A stretch of 64,000 nucleotides of DNA from Bhargavaea beijingensis (GTDB lineage: Bacteria > Bacillota > Bacilli > Bacillales_A > Planococcaceae): assembly GCF_900101985.1 (NCBI RefSeq), contig NZ_FNAR01000010.1:38276-102275 (forward strand). The letters run 5' to 3'. The position numbers and the translations under genes were made by a program. Positions 16,364 through 26,198 of the stretch are shown here, one piece after another (within the stretch, counting starts at the first letter, position 1; every line of letters begins with the position of its first letter). The notes under the pieces were generated by a model, which was given only the letters and a program-made list of their open reading frames with translations, had not been told where the DNA came from and made no database searches.

Positions 16364-18814
16364 TTATGGCTGTTCGTTTTCTTTGGCTTTCATATCAACT
16401 TCAAGATAAACAGAGGTCACATAACCGTCTTCTTTCTGGTCGACAACGAAGCTGCCATTTGAGTATCGGTCGGCCATCCGGTAGGAATGCGCCAGGACGG
16501 CCACTTCTTCGTCCTTGTCCGTCCGCAAAATGACGGTGTCTTCTCTTCCGGCCAGAACGACACCCGCCAACCGGTGCGGATTCGTCTTCAGTTCTTTTAA
16601 TGATACGAGGCCGCGTTTTGCCCGCGTGCCGAGCTCGTATTCATCGACCGGCATGCGCTTGACCGCCCCTCGGTGTGTTGCCAGGATCAGCGAACGGCTG
16701 TCTTCCGGTGAACGGAGAACCGAAGACACGACGTAGTCCCCGTCTTTCAGGTTGATGCCTTTGACGCCCGCCGTGCGGACACCTGTAGGTGCGACTTCCT
16801 CCAGCGGGAAACGGAGCCCGTAGGCAAGATGCGTGAAGAGCATTACTTCGTCGGTGGCCCTTGCCAGGTGCACCGACAGCAGGGTGTCCCCCTTCTTGAG
16901 GGAAACGGCCCGGTAGGCCCGGTTGTGCCGCTTGACCTGGTAGTCGGCGAGTGCGGAGCGCTTGATAAAGCCGCCCTTGGTGACCGTGACCACGTCCATG
17001 TCTTCGCGGTCGAATGAATCGATGCCGATCGCGGCGATGATCTCCTCTTCCGGGCCCAGCTGGATGATGCTCGATATATGCTGTCCGAGGTCCTTCCAGC
17101 GGATATCCGGCAGCTCATGGACCGGCTGATAGATGTAATTGCCTGAAGAGGTGAAGATCAGGAGTGTCTGCTGGGTGTTGAGCGTGCCACCGAACAGCAG
17201 GCGGTCGGTTTCCTTCATCTCCAGATCGCGGCCGCCGGACGCCCCGTAGGAGCGCAGGCTCGTGCGCTTGGCGTAGCCGTCTTTTGTGACGGTGACGACG
17301 ACGTCCTCGCTCGGGATCAGGATGTCCAGGTCGACCTTGATTTCCTGGATCTGAGCCTCGATGGCAGAGCGCCGCGGCTCGGCAAACCGCTTTCTGATGT
17401 CTTTCAGCTCGTTTTTGATCACTCGGAACAGCTTTTTCTCGGAAGCGAGGATTTCGGTGAGTTCCTGGACAAGCGCCTTGAGCTCTCCCTCTTCCTTTTT
17501 CAGCTCCGTGATATCCGTGTTTGTCAGACGGTAAAGCTGGAGGGAGACGATCGCCTCCGCCTGGGGTTCGGTGAACTCGAACGATTCGATCAGGTTGTTT
17601 TTTGCATCCCGCTTGTCGCTGGACGCCCGGATCGTGCGGATGACCTCATCGAGGATCGACAGGGCCTTCATGAGCCCTACCACGATGTGGAGCCGGTCTT
17701 TTGCACGCAGCAGGTCATACTCCGAGCGCTTTGTGACAACTTCCTTCCGGTGCGCGATATAGGCATCCAGCAGCATGCCGAGTGACATGAGTTTCGGGCG
17801 CCGCGCATCGATTGCGATCATATTGAAGCTGTAACTGACCTGAAGATCGGTGTTTTTGAACAGATACTGGAGGATCGCTTCACCGTCGATGTCTTTTTTC
17901 AGCTCGACGACAATCCGGAGGCCGGTGCGGTCGGACTCGTCGCGGACTTCCGAAATGCCTTCAAGTTTCCGGTCGAGCCGGAGCTCATCCATTTTCTTGA
18001 CGAGATGTGCCTTGTTCACTTCGTAAGGAATTTCCGTGATGACAATCTGCTGCTTGCCGCCGCGAATTTTCTCAATCTCCGTCTTCGAGCGGACGATGAT
18101 CTTGCCGCGTCCTGTATCATAGGCCTTTTTAATGCCTTCAGCGCCTTGGATGATGCCGCCGGTCGGAAAATCCGGCCCCCGCAAAACGGTCATCAGTTCA
18201 TCGGTTGTCGCCTGTGGATTATCGATTCTCATAAGGACCGCATCAATCACTTCGTGGAGGGCATGAGGCGGGATATCTGTTGCGTATCCCGCGGAAATGC
18301 CCGTCGAGCCGTTGATCAGCAGGTTCGGGAGCACAGCCGGCAGGACTGTCGGCTCGTTTTCGTTGTCATCATAGTTGGGGATGAAGTCGACGGTGCGCTT
18401 GCCGATATCGCGGAGCATTTCGGAAGCGATTGCGGACAGGCGGGCTTCCGTGTATCTCATGGCCGCTGCCGGGTCGCCGTCGACAGATCCGTTGTTTCCG
18501 TGCATCTCGATCAGCGGGTGCCGGAGCTTCCAGTCCTGGCTCATCCGGACCATCGCTTCATAGACGGAGGAATCGCCGTGCGGGTGATACTTGCCGATCA
18601 CGTTCCCGACCGTCTTCGCCGATTTCCGGAATGGTTTGTCGTGTGTGTTGTTTTCTTCCATCATCGCGAACAGGATGCGCCGCTGGACAGGCTTCAGTCC
18701 ATCGCGCGCATCGGGCAATGCCCGGTCCTGGATGATGTATTTACTGTACCGCCCGAAGCGGTCGCCGATGACCTCTTCGAGCGGAAGGTCTTGGTATTGT
18801 GCGGTTTCCGTCAT
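16364..18814 (-). CDS. parC: DNA topoisomerase IV subunit A
   Basis: 816-aa DNA-cleaving subunit of topoisomerase IV, which unlinks daughter chromosomes. The active-site tyrosine is Tyr121 in [12 protein letters not shown]; the region [14 protein letters not shown] at about 77-90 is the classical quinolone-determining segment and shows the susceptible-type Ser and Glu. A C-terminal beta-pinwheel region (residues about 500-800, repeats such as [15 protein letters not shown]) wraps DNA. Its start overlaps the parE stop by 4 bp (ATGA). Confidence 0.97.
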   Translation of the reverse strand: MTETAQYQDLPLEEVIGDRFGRYSKYIIQDRALPDARDGLKPVQRRILFAMMEENNTHDKPFRKSAKTVGNVIGKYHPHGDSSVYEAMVRMSQDWKLRHPLIEMHGNNGSVDGDPAAAMRYTEARLSAIASEMLRDIGKRTVDFIPNYDDNENEPTVLPAVLPNLLINGSTGISAGYATDIPPHALHEVIDAVLMRIDNPQATTDELMTVLRGPDFPTGGIIQGAEGIKKAYDTGRGKIIVRSKTEIEKIRGGKQQIVITEIPYEVNKAHLVKKMDELRLDRKLEGISEVRDESDRTGLRIVVELKKDIDGEAILQYLFKNTDLQVSYSFNMIAIDARRPKLMSLGMLLDAYIAHRKEVVTKRSEYDLLRAKDRLHIVVGLMKALSILDEVIRTIRASSDKRDAKNNLIESFEFTEPQAEAIVSLQLYRLTNTDITELKKEEGELKALVQELTEILASEKKLFRVIKNELKDIRKRFAEPRRSAIEAQIQEIKVDLDILIPSEDVVVTVTKDGYAKRTSLRSYGASGGRDLEMKETDRLLFGGTLNTQQTLLIFTSSGNYIYQPVHELPDIRWKDLGQHISSIIQLGPEEEIIAAIGIDSFDREDMDVVTVTKGGFIKRSALADYQVKRHNRAYRAVSLKKGDTLLSVHLARATDEVMLFTHLAYGLRFPLEEVAPTGVRTAGVKGINLKDGDYVVSSVLRSPEDSRSLILATHRGAVKRMPVDEYELGTRAKRGLVSLKELKTNPHRLAGVVLAGREDTVILRTDKDEEVAVLAHSYRMADRYSNGSFVVDQKEDGYVTSVYLEVDMKAKENEQP

Positions 18815-20796
18815 GCCTGTTCCTCCTCAGCAGCTGTCTCGGCCATCAGGAATTCGTTCTCGAGAATCGTATCGCCGTCCTCCATGCCGAAGTCGACGTT
18901 GTCCTCGATCCACTTTCTCCTCGGCTCGACCTTGTCGCCCATGAGCGTCGTGACGCGCCGTTCTGACTTCGCGCCATCTTCGATCGTGACGCGGATCAGT
19001 GTGCGCGTTTCCGGGTTCATCGTCGTATCCCAGAGCTGGTCGGCATTCATCTCGCCGAGACCTTTATAACGCTGGAGGACATAGCCTTTGCCGACTTTCC
19101 GGATGGCTGCATCAAGATCCCGTTCTGTCCAGGCGTATTCGATTTTCTCTTTTTTTCCGCTGCCTTTTGAGACCTTGTAAAGAGGGGGGAGCGCGATATA
19201 GACCTTGCCTGCCTCGATCAGCGGCTTCATGTAGCGGTAGAAGAAAGTCAGGAGCAGCACCTGGATATGGGCGCCGTCGGTGTCGGCATCGGTCATGATG
19301 ATGATTTTGTCATAGGAGATGTCTTCGACAGTGAAATCAGATCCGACGCCTCCTCCGATCGTATGGATGATCGTGGAGATCTCCTCGTTTTTCATGATGT
19401 CTTCCAGTTTGGCCTTCTCGGTGTTGATGACTTTGCCCCGAAGCGGCAGGATCGCCTGGAAAGTCCGGTCCCGTCCCTGTTTTGCGGAGCCGCCGGCCGA
19501 GTCGCCCTCGACCAGATAAAGTTCATTTTTTGCGGCGTTTCTCGACTGCGCCGGCGTCAGCTTGCCGGAAAGCAACATTTCGGACCGCTTCCGCTTTTTG
19601 CCGGAGCGTGCGTCTTCCCTGGCCTTTCGCGCTGCTTCCCTGGCCTGCTGGGCACGGATTCCTTTCCTGACGAGGGTCGCGGAAAGCTCCGCATTCTCCT
19701 CCAGGTAATACATCAGCTTCTGGGAAACGACGGCATCCGCCGCAGCGCGTGCCTGGCTGGTGCCGAGTTTGCTTTTTGTCTGCCCTTCAAACTGGAGCAG
19801 CGTTTCGGGGACCCGGACAGAAATGATCGCGGAAATACCTTCCCGGATATCCGCGCCGTCCAGGTTCTTGTCTTTTTCTTTCAGAAGGCCTGTTTTCCGG
19901 GCATATTCGTTGAATACGCGTGTCATGGCCGTCTTGACACCCGTCTCATGCGTCCCGCCATCCTTTGTCCGGACGTTGTTGACAAAGGACAAGATCGTCT
20001 CCGAGTAGCCATCAGTGAACTGGAAAGCGAATTCAAGTTCGATGCCGTCGTGTTCCCCTTCGACATAGGCGACGTCATGCAGCGTGTCTTTTTCTTCATT
20101 TAAGTAGCCTACAAACTCCATGATGCCGGATTCATAAAGGAATTCATCCGTTCGCCCGCCGGCTTCGTCAGACAGGGTGATTTTCATCCCTTTAAGCAGG
20201 AAGGCTGATTCCCGCAGCCGTTCGCTCAAAATTTCATAATTGTATTTCACGGTCGAGAAAATGGACGGATCCGGTTTAAAGCGGATCAGTGTGCCGCGCT
20301 CGCGGGTATTTCCGATTTCCTCCAGTGTGGTGACAGGATGGCCTCCGCCCTCAAATCGCTGGCGGAACTTTTTGCCGTCCTTGAACACGGTCACTTCGAG
20401 CCATTCGCTCAGGGCGTTCACGACAGAGGCGCCGACGCCGTGGAGCCCGCCGCTTGTCTTATAGCCTCCCTGTCCGAACTTGCCTCCCGCGTGCAGGACG
20501 GTCAGGATCACTTCAGTCGTCGGCTTGCCCGTGCTGTGTGTGCCCGTCGGCATGCCGCGGCCGTGGTCCCGTACAGAGACACTGCCGTCTTTGTGGACGG
20601 TGACATTGATCTCTTCACCGAATCCGGCCAATGCCTCATCGACCGAGTTGTCGACGATTTCATAGACAAGGTGATGAAGTCCGCGTGAATCGGTCGAGCC
20701 GATATACATGCCCGGCCGTTTGCGTACCGCTTCGAGCCCCTCGAGCACTTGGATCGAATCATCATTGTAATTCATGGTTTCAGTTATTTTGGCCAA
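18811..20796 (-). CDS. parE: DNA topoisomerase IV subunit B
   Basis: 661-aa ATPase subunit. GHKL motifs: [19 protein letters not shown], and [21 protein letters not shown] given in part as [21 protein letters not shown] motifs [14 protein letters not shown] and DADTDGAH bind Mg. The start is assigned to TTG 20794-20796 because GGAGGA lies 6 nt upstream; the first in-frame ATG at 20775 has no such site. The upstream promoter carries a LexA-type box, matching the SOS control reported for parEC in B. subtilis. Confidence 0.95.
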   Translation of the reverse strand: MAKITETMNYNDDSIQVLEGLEAVRKRPGMYIGSTDSRGLHHLVYEIVDNSVDEALAGFGEEINVTVHKDGSVSVRDHGRGMPTGTHSTGKPTTEVILTVLHAGGKFGQGGYKTSGGLHGVGASVVNALSEWLEVTVFKDGKKFRQRFEGGGHPVTTLEEIGNTRERGTLIRFKPDPSIFSTVKYNYEILSERLRESAFLLKGMKITLSDEAGGRTDEFLYESGIMEFVGYLNEEKDTLHDVAYVEGEHDGIELEFAFQFTDGYSETILSFVNNVRTKDGGTHETGVKTAMTRVFNEYARKTGLLKEKDKNLDGADIREGISAIISVRVPETLLQFEGQTKSKLGTSQARAAADAVVSQKLMYYLEENAELSATLVRKGIRAQQAREAARKAREDARSGKKRKRSEMLLSGKLTPAQSRNAAKNELYLVEGDSAGGSAKQGRDRTFQAILPLRGKVINTEKAKLEDIMKNEEISTIIHTIGGGVGSDFTVEDISYDKIIIMTDADTDGAHIQVLLLTFFYRYMKPLIEAGKVYIALPPLYKVSKGSGKKEKIEYAWTERDLDAAIRKVGKGYVLQRYKGLGEMNADQLWDTTMNPETRTLIRVTIEDGAKSERRVTTLMGDKVEPRRKWIEDNVDFGMEDGDTILENEFLMAETAAEEEQA

Positions 20797-20810
20797 GAGG
20801 ATTCCTCCAT

Positions 20811-20824
20811 CAAACGTTTGTTCG
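20811..20824 (-). promoter_or_regulatory. LexA (DinR)-type SOS box upstream of parE
   Basis: Minus strand reads CGAACAAACGTTTG, one mismatch from the Bacillus CGAAC-N4-GTTCG consensus. It starts 12 bp downstream of the -10, where a repressor would block initiation. Confidence 0.6.
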
Positions 20825-20835
20825 TATATGTTCCT

Positions 20836-20865
20836 ATTGTACTTGTTTTGCCGGCGTGTGTCCAA
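20836..20865 (-). promoter_or_regulatory. Sigma-A promoter of parEC
   Basis: Minus strand: -35 TTGGAC (20860-20865), 18-bp spacer, -10 TACAAT (20836-20841). Confidence 0.7.
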
Positions 20866-20964
20866 CTGCCGGGTCGGGAGTCCCGCACTTCATTGTAGAC
20901 TACAAAAGCCCGCCGTTGCAATGTTTCACAGGGATTCCTGCTTTTTCGTCCGGCCGGCAGGGCA

Positions 20965-20993
20965 TTGTGCCGGCGGCCTCGATGATGTAAACT
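20965..20993 (+). promoter_or_regulatory. Candidate sigma-A promoter of plsY
   Basis: -35 TTGTGC (20965-20970), 17-bp spacer, -10 TAAACT (20988-20993). Confidence 0.5.
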
Positions 20994-21039
20994 GAGACTG
21001 ACTGTTAAGACCAACCCTTAAATTGAAAAGAGGTTTGCT

Positions 21040-21642
21040 ATGGATACGGCTGTTGTGCTGCTCATCGCATATTTACTGGGCTCTGTGCCTTCGGGGCTGT
21101 GGGTCGGGAAGCTTTTCTATAATAAAGACATCCGGGAGTCCGGCAGCGGCAACCTCGGAGCGACAAACACGTTCCGCGTGCTCGGCAAAAAGGCCGGCAT
21201 CGCGGTGACCCTGATGGATATCCTGAAAGGGACGGCTGCCGTTCTCCTTCTTGAGATTCCGGCATTCGCGGACTCGGGTGTCCATCCGCTGACACTCGGC
21301 ATCGCTGCGGTCATCGGCCATATGTTCCCGGTGTTCGCAAAGTTCCGCGGCGGAAAGGCGGTTGCGACATCCGGCGGTGTCATCCTCGGATACAGCTGGC
21401 CGTTTTTCCTCGTCCTGATCGCTTCGTTCCTTGTCATTCTGAAACTGACGAAGATCGTTTCCCTCACCTCGATGGCGATGGGTGTCATCGCGCTGATCTA
21501 CGCGATCATCAACTATATCAGGACAGGTGATCTGTACTTGCTGATCGTGGTCCTCGTTCTGTCCGCCTTCATCTTCTACCGCCACCGTGCGAACATCGGC
21601 CGCATCAAGGCGGGAACCGAGCCAAAGGTCAAGTGGCTTTAG
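21040..21642 (+). CDS. plsY: Glycerol-3-phosphate acyltransferase PlsY
   Basis: 200-aa integral membrane enzyme that transfers acyl groups from acyl-phosphate to glycerol-3-phosphate, the first step of phospholipid synthesis. Family motifs: LLGSVPSG at 12-19, SGSGNLGATNTFRVLGKK (phosphate-binding) near 35-53, and GHMFPVFAKFRGGKAVAT (abridged HMFPVF-RGGKAVAT). About five to seven membrane helices. AGAGGT precedes ATG 21040. Order parE-plsY-yneR matches B. subtilis. Confidence 0.95.
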   Translation: MDTAVVLLIAYLLGSVPSGLWVGKLFYNKDIRESGSGNLGATNTFRVLGKKAGIAVTLMDILKGTAAVLLLEIPAFADSGVHPLTLGIAAVIGHMFPVFAKFRGGKAVATSGGVILGYSWPFFLVLIASFLVILKLTKIVSLTSMAMGVIALIYAIINYIRTGDLYLLIVVLVLSAFIFYRHRANIGRIKAGTEPKVKWL

Positions 21643-21669
21643 TATACTGTAGGCAGACCACGGAAGGCG

Positions 21670-21975
21670 GTGTGTTCCATAAAAATCAAAGTTAACGAAG
21701 ACGCGCAAAAATGGTTTCATGACGAGATGGGACTGGATTCCGGTGATTTTGTCCGCTTCACCATCCGCTACGGCGGATCCGGACTGCAGCCCGGCTTTTC
21801 GCTGGGGCTCTCGGCGGAGGAACCGGAAAGCCCGGCTGCAACGGCGGAAGCGGGCGGCATCACTTACTTTGTCGAATCCGATGACGAATGGTACTTTGAC
21901 GGACACGACCTAGTTGTCGGTTATGATGCCGCATTGGACGAACCCAAATACGGATACGAAAAAGAGAAAGCGTGA
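21670..21975 (+). CDS. yneR: HesB/YadR-like protein (YneR)
   Basis: 101 aa from GTG 21670; resembles the HesB-like fold of iron-sulfur carrier proteins but lacks the CGC cysteines used for cluster binding, so no cluster role is claimed. Blocks: EDAQKWFHDEMGLDSGDFVRF (shortened: AQKWFHDEMGL), RYGGSGLQPGFSLG, YFVESDDEWYF. The start is unclear: GTG 21670 lies only about 2 nt after GGAAGG, whereas an ATA codon at 21679 has ideal spacing and aligns with the usual family N-terminus. B. subtilis yneR neighbours plsY in the same way. Confidence 0.82.
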   Translation: MCSIKIKVNEDAQKWFHDEMGLDSGDFVRFTIRYGGSGLQPGFSLGLSAEEPESPAATAEAGGITYFVESDDEWYFDGHDLVVGYDAALDEPKYGYEKEKA

Positions 21976-22000
21976 ATCCTGCGGAGGATTCACGCTTTTT
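21968..22000. terminator. Bidirectional terminator between yneR and yneQ
   Basis: 13-bp stem (21968-21980 with 21985-21997), GCGG loop, T-run on the plus side. Both flanking stop codons lie inside the stem. Confidence 0.9.
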
Positions 22001-22307
22001 GTATGCCGGTCAGCCCAAATCGGCTGATCAGGTCTTCTCTTCCCTCTTTCCTGAGGACTTCGTATTCCCTTTCACCGAACAGGTCAAAGTGCGGATAGCG
22101 CTCTTTGTGATCGATCCATTCCGGTTGGAGGCCGTATTGCCCGCCCCAGGCTTTAAGCTTTTCAAGATCGGCGCAGCCGGCTTTCGTGACGGTCCGGCAG
22201 CCCGGAAAGCGGTCATCCAGCCAGAAATGTGTCAGGAAAGCGATCTCTCCCCTGCTGACGGCTTCCTTCCACTCGTCCACTTCGTGGCGCTTGACCCCGA
22301 ATGCCAT
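21990..22307 (-). CDS. yneQ: Conserved hypothetical protein (YneQ-like)
   Basis: 105-aa soluble protein similar to B. subtilis YneQ; function unknown. Recognisable parts: MAFGVKRHEVDEWKEAVSRG and WLDDRFPGCRTVTKAGC. Start 22307 is chosen because its ATG overlaps the preceding yneP stop (TGATG), with GGGAGC upstream, showing translational coupling. Two cysteines (GC in PGCRTVTKAGC) are spaced in a way that could bind metal, but nothing more is visible. Confidence 0.8.
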   Translation of the reverse strand: MAFGVKRHEVDEWKEAVSRGEIAFLTHFWLDDRFPGCRTVTKAGCADLEKLKAWGGQYGLQPEWIDHKERYPHFDLFGEREYEVLRKEGREDLISRFGLTGIQKA

Positions 22308-22732
22308 CAGGAAAGCTCCCTGGCCAGTTCCCGGTATTTTGCGTCCCACTCGGGGTCCGCCTTGCGCAGGCCAACCGGGCGGAACGTTTCCTTGTGGACA
22401 AGCGTGTGTACGGACTGCCCTGTCGCGGCAACCGTGCCGTCCTCATGGAGAATCTCATAGCCGTATGTGGTCCGGAGCCGCCCATGCGACTCGATCCATG
22501 TGCGGACGACCGCCGACTCGCCGTAGCGCATTGCATTTTTATAGCTGATATTCAGGTCGATCACAGGGGACAGGTATCCTTCCTGTTCCAGTTTATCGTA
22601 GCGGAAACCGATGTCCTCGATCAGCGACGTCCGGCCGATCTCCATCCAGACCAGATAATTGGCATGATAGACGACGCCCATCTGGTCGGTTTCCGAGTAG
22701 CGCACCTTGACCGATGTTTCGTTCACATACAT
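22307..22732 (-). CDS. yneP: Acyl-CoA thioesterase, hot-dog fold (YneP/YbgC type)
   Basis: 141-aa thioesterase that hydrolyses short or medium acyl-CoA. The active-site block YSETDQMGVVYHANYLVW has the catalytic Asp and the YHANY helix of 4-hydroxybenzoyl-CoA type enzymes. AGAGGTGAAGGGA precedes ATG 22732; a longer in-frame start lacks a ribosome site. It lies downstream of citB on the same strand after a strong terminator and is fused translationally to yneQ. The natural substrate is not known. Confidence 0.88.
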   Translation of the reverse strand: MYVNETSVKVRYSETDQMGVVYHANYLVWMEIGRTSLIEDIGFRYDKLEQEGYLSPVIDLNISYKNAMRYGESAVVRTWIESHGRLRTTYGYEILHEDGTVAATGQSVHTLVHKETFRPVGLRKADPEWDAKYRELARELS

Positions 22733-22837
22733 TCCCTTCACCTCTCTGCCATTATACCGGAAACCAACAGGCTTCGTCCGCCGGCACTGCACGATTTTTT
22801 CGCCTGCACTGGTTAAATGGAAGCTTCATTCCAAAGG

Positions 22838-22877
22838 CAAAAAAACAGCCTGAAGAGGAGAAGCTCTTCAGGCTGTT
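22838..22877 (-). terminator. Terminator of citB
   Basis: 14-bp perfect stem (22844-22857 with 22864-22877), 6-nt loop, T-run of seven on the minus strand. Confidence 0.93.
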
Positions 22878-22891
22878 GATCATTTCAGTGA

Positions 22892-25624
22892 TCAGTTGGC
22901 TTTCAGGCGGTTACGGAGAACCATCTGAAGGATGCCGCCGTGGCGGTAGTAGTCCACTTCCACTTCGGAGTCGAAGCGTGCAAGTGCCTGGAACTCCTTG
23001 ACGGAGCCGTCCGGAGCGGTTGCAGTGACCGTCAGGATATCACGCGGTTTCACGTTGTCCGTAATGTTGACGCTGATTTCCTCTTCGCCGGTCAGGCCGA
23101 GGGATTCTACGCTGTCGCCCTTCATGAACTGGAGCGGAAGTACGCCCATCATGACGAGGTTCGAACGGTGGATCCGCTCGTAGCTTTCCGCGATGACGGT
23201 CTTGATGCCGAGAAGGTTCGTGCCCTTCGCAGCCCAGTCACGGGAGGAGCCCATGCCGTAATCTTTGCCGGCGAGGACTGCGAGGCCTGTGCCCTCTTCC
23301 TGATACTTCATCGCTGCATCGTAGATCGGCATGATTTCTTTTGTCGGCCAGTAAGTCGTGTAGCCGCCTTCTGTGCCTTTTGCGATCTGGTTGCGGATCC
23401 GGATATTCGCGAACGTACCGCGCATCATCACTTCGTGGTTACCGCGGCGGGAACCGTAGGAGTTGAAGTAACGTGGTTCTACGCCGCGCTCACGCAGGTA
23501 CTTGCCGGCTGGCGTATCCTTGCCGATTGCGCCGGCAGGAGAAATGTGGTCTGTCGTGATCGAGTCGCCGAACTTGCCGATGACGCGGAGGTTTGCAAGC
23601 GTCTGGATCGGGCTTGCTTCCTTCGACAGCCCTTCGAAGAACGGCGGGTTCTGGATGTACGTCGACTCAGGGTCGAAGTCATACAGGGAGTCATCCGTTG
23701 TTTCGATTGCGTTCCAGCGCTCGTTTTCCGTGAAGACATGCTCATATTCTTTGCGGAAGAGATCCGGTGTGACCGTACGCTCAATTTCAGCCTTCACTTC
23801 TTCAGTGGATGGCCAGATGTCTTTCAGGTAAACGTCCGTGCCGTCCGCTGCGCGCCCGATCGGCTCTGTTTCAAAGTCGATGTTCACTGTGCCGGCGAGG
23901 GCATAAGCGACGACGAGCGGAGGTGAAGCCAGGTAGTTTGCCTTGACGAGCGGGTGGATCCGGCCTTCGAAGTTCCGGTTTCCGGAAAGGACGGAGGATA
24001 CGAGCAGGTCGTTGTCCATGATCGTCTTTTCGATTTCCGGAAGAAGCGGGCCGGAGTTACCGATGCACGTTGTGCAGCCGTAACCGACCGTGTTGAAGCC
24101 GATCTGGTCAAGGTACTTGTCGAGACCAGCGGATTCAAGGTAGCCTGTAACGACTTTCGATCCCGGTGCGAGCGATGTCTTGACGTATGCCGGCGGGCGG
24201 ATGCCCTTCTCGACCGCTTTTTTCGCGACGAGGCCAGCGCCGAGCATGACGTAAGGGTTCGACGTGTTCGTGCAGGAAGTGATCGCGGCAATCGCCAGGT
24301 CGCCGGTCTTCATTTCGACTGTGCGGCCGTCTTCGAACTCGACGGTGCCCTTTTTGTCGATTTCTTTTTCACCCAGGCCGAAGCCTTGGTTGCCCATCGG
24401 CGCCGTGATTGCCTTGTTGAACTCTTCTTTCATCTTGGACATCGGGATGAGGTCCTGAGGGCGCTTAGGGCCGGACAGGTTCGGCTCGATTGTGGAAAGG
24501 TCAAGCTCGACTGTGTCTGTGTATGTCGGTTCGACATTGTCCGGAGTGAAGAACATATCGTTTTCCTGAAGATATTTCTTCGTGACGGCGATGTGGTCTT
24601 CATCGCGGCCTGTCAGGCGCATGTAGTTGAGTGATTCTTCGTCAACCGGGAAGAAGCCGCAAGTTGCGCCGTATTCAGGTGCCATGTTGGCGATGGTTGC
24701 GCGGTCCGCAAGCGGAAGCTGTGCCACGCCAGGGCCGAAGAATTCGACGAATTTGCCGACAACGCCCTTCTGACGGAGAAGCTGTGTGACGCGGAGTGCA
24801 AGGTCGGTTGCTGTCGCGCCGTTCGGGAGTTCGCCGGTCAGCTTGACACCGATGACTTCAGGAAGCGGGAAGTACGAAGGCTGGCCAAGCATTCCGGCTT
24901 CCGCTTCGATACCGCCGACGCCCCATCCAAGTACGCCGATTCCGTTGATCATGGTCGTGTGGGAGTCGGTGCCGACCAGTGTATCCGGATATGTTTCGAA
25001 TGTGCCGTCTTCGTTTTCGATTTCGTGTACGACGCTTGCGAGGTACTCGAGGTTGACCTGGTGGACAATACCGGTTGCCGGCGGTACGGCACGGTAGTTG
25101 TCATATGCCTTTTGCGCCCAGTTCAGGAACTGGTAACGCTCGGCGTTGCGCTCGAACTCCAGCTCCATGTTCAGGCGGAGTGCTTCGCCCGTGCCGTAGC
25201 GGTCTACCTGGACGGAGTGGTCGATCACGAGGTCGACAGGGATTTCAGGGTTGATCTCGTCCGGGTTGCCGCCGAGATCCGCCATCGCCTGACGCATCGA
25301 CGCAAGGTCAACGACAACCGGAACACCCGTGAAGTCCTGGAGGATGACGCGGGAAGGCTTGAATGGAACTTCCGCGGAAGGGTCTACATCCGTGCCCCAT
25401 TTTGCAAGGTTTTCAACGTGCTCATCTTTGATAACATAGCCATCGTGCTGGCGAAGGACAGATTCCAGCAGCACTTTGATGGAGTAAGGCAGGCGTGATA
25501 CATCAGCGATGCCTGCATCCTGCAGAGCCTTCAGACGATAGTAGTGATACGTCTTGCCGTTCAGCTCGAACGACTGGCGGCTGTTGTGCAGATTGCTTTT
25601 AACTGTTTGCGTGCTCTTAGCCAT
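22892..25624 (-). CDS. citB: Aconitate hydratase (aconitase A)
   Basis: 910-aa TCA-cycle enzyme that isomerises citrate to isocitrate with a 4Fe-4S cluster and, as an apo-form, can bind RNA in Bacillus. Cluster ligands are Cys451 in TSCTNTSNP and Cys517 and Cys520 in [13 protein letters not shown]. Other family blocks: [21 protein letters not shown] (part), DHISPAGAI and [17 protein letters not shown] precedes ATG 25624. The promoter region carries an 11-bp direct repeat that could be a CcpC-type regulatory site. Confidence 0.98.
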   Translation of the reverse strand: MAKSTQTVKSNLHNSRQSFELNGKTYHYYRLKALQDAGIADVSRLPYSIKVLLESVLRQHDGYVIKDEHVENLAKWGTDVDPSAEVPFKPSRVILQDFTGVPVVVDLASMRQAMADLGGNPDEINPEIPVDLVIDHSVQVDRYGTGEALRLNMELEFERNAERYQFLNWAQKAYDNYRAVPPATGIVHQVNLEYLASVVHEIENEDGTFETYPDTLVGTDSHTTMINGIGVLGWGVGGIEAEAGMLGQPSYFPLPEVIGVKLTGELPNGATATDLALRVTQLLRQKGVVGKFVEFFGPGVAQLPLADRATIANMAPEYGATCGFFPVDEESLNYMRLTGRDEDHIAVTKKYLQENDMFFTPDNVEPTYTDTVELDLSTIEPNLSGPKRPQDLIPMSKMKEEFNKAITAPMGNQGFGLGEKEIDKKGTVEFEDGRTVEMKTGDLAIAAITSCTNTSNPYVMLGAGLVAKKAVEKGIRPPAYVKTSLAPGSKVVTGYLESAGLDKYLDQIGFNTVGYGCTTCIGNSGPLLPEIEKTIMDNDLLVSSVLSGNRNFEGRIHPLVKANYLASPPLVVAYALAGTVNIDFETEPIGRAADGTDVYLKDIWPSTEEVKAEIERTVTPDLFRKEYEHVFTENERWNAIETTDDSLYDFDPESTYIQNPPFFEGLSKEASPIQTLANLRVIGKFGDSITTDHISPAGAIGKDTPAGKYLRERGVEPRYFNSYGSRRGNHEVMMRGTFANIRIRNQIAKGTEGGYTTYWPTKEIMPIYDAAMKYQEEGTGLAVLAGKDYGMGSSRDWAAKGTNLLGIKTVIAESYERIHRSNLVMMGVLPLQFMKGDSVESLGLTGEEEISVNITDNVKPRDILTVTATAPDGSVKEFQALARFDSEVEVDYYRHGGILQMVLRNRLKAN

Positions 25625-25702
25625 TGCTTTTCCTCCTCTGTTTCTACGTGAAAAGACGGATGGATCCACTTTTCTCTTCCTTATCTTATCGAATTCCGCA
25701 CG

Positions 25703-25745
25703 ATAAGTAAATTACATAATATTGATTGAAGAACATAAGTAAATT
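25703..25745 (-). promoter_or_regulatory. citB control region: promoter with flanking 11-bp direct repeats
   Basis: Minus strand: -35 TTTACT (25738-25743), 16-bp spacer, -10 TATTAT (25716-25721). The word AATTTACTTAT occurs twice, at 25703-25713 and 25735-25745, 32 bp apart: one copy overlaps the -35, the other the start site. In B. subtilis citB is repressed by CcpC at ATAA/TTAT sites; equivalence is inferred. Confidence 0.6.
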
Positions 25746-25839
25746 GAATGTCTTTAAACGAAGTTCGGGTAAACGGCAGAACCGGGCTTGTCCATGCAGC
25801 CCGATTCCGTCCGCCCATATATAAAGATCAGACGCAGAA

Positions 25840-25872
25840 AAATCCGGCCATCCATCAAGGGCAGCCGGATTT
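25840..25872 (-). terminator. Terminator of the 38-aa membrane microprotein gene
   Basis: 9-bp stem (25840-25848 with 25864-25872), 15-nt loop, five T on the minus strand. Confidence 0.8.
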
Positions 25873-25891
25873 CCATGTGAACAGGCAGGCT

Positions 25892-26008
25892 TCAGTAGAA
25901 GCTGATGAAGTCATAGGCAAGGGAAACGACGAACAGACTGTGCACCAGGGCAAACAGAAATGCGTGGCGGTCGAGAACCTTCATCTGTTCCGTGTTCATC
26001 GTATCCAT
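25892..26008 (-). CDS. 38-aa single-pass membrane microprotein
   Basis: Tiny gene with complete expression signals: promoter, AAAAGGAGAG ribosome site just before ATG 26008, and its own terminator. The protein has a polar start (MDTMNTEQMKVLDRHAF) and one hydrophobic segment (LFALVHSLFVVSLAYDF) ending in ISFY. I do not recognise a family. It is divergent from the GlsB-like gene and lies upstream of citB. A second ATG at 25999 is a possible start. No function can be assigned. Confidence 0.75.
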   Translation of the reverse strand: MDTMNTEQMKVLDRHAFLFALVHSLFVVSLAYDFISFY

Positions 26009-26028
26009 CTCTCCTTTTGCTTTTCTTG

Positions 26029-26057
26029 ATTATATAGGAAAGAGATTGATATTTCAA
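26029..26057 (-). promoter_or_regulatory. Strong sigma-A promoter of the microprotein gene
   Basis: Minus strand: -35 TTGAAA (26052-26057), 17-bp spacer, perfect -10 TATAAT (26029-26034). Confidence 0.85.
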
Positions 26058-26120
26058 TATTAAAATCATTCAGAATCCATTTTTTTCTGAGGTTTTTTGA
26101 CTTTGTTTCGGGCATATTAG

Positions 26121-26146
26121 GTTTTAGCCCGGACACTTTTGGATAT
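26121..26146 (+). promoter_or_regulatory. Candidate sigma-B (general stress) promoter
   Basis: GTTTTA (26121-26126), 14-bp spacer, GGATAT (26141-26146), close to the sigma-B pattern GTTTAA-N12-15-GGGTAT. It precedes a GlsB-type stress protein. Confidence 0.55.
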
Positions 26147-26198
26147 ATAAAGTACTGTAACGGCATTATAAAAATTTTTCAGAAGGAGTGAAGGAAAC

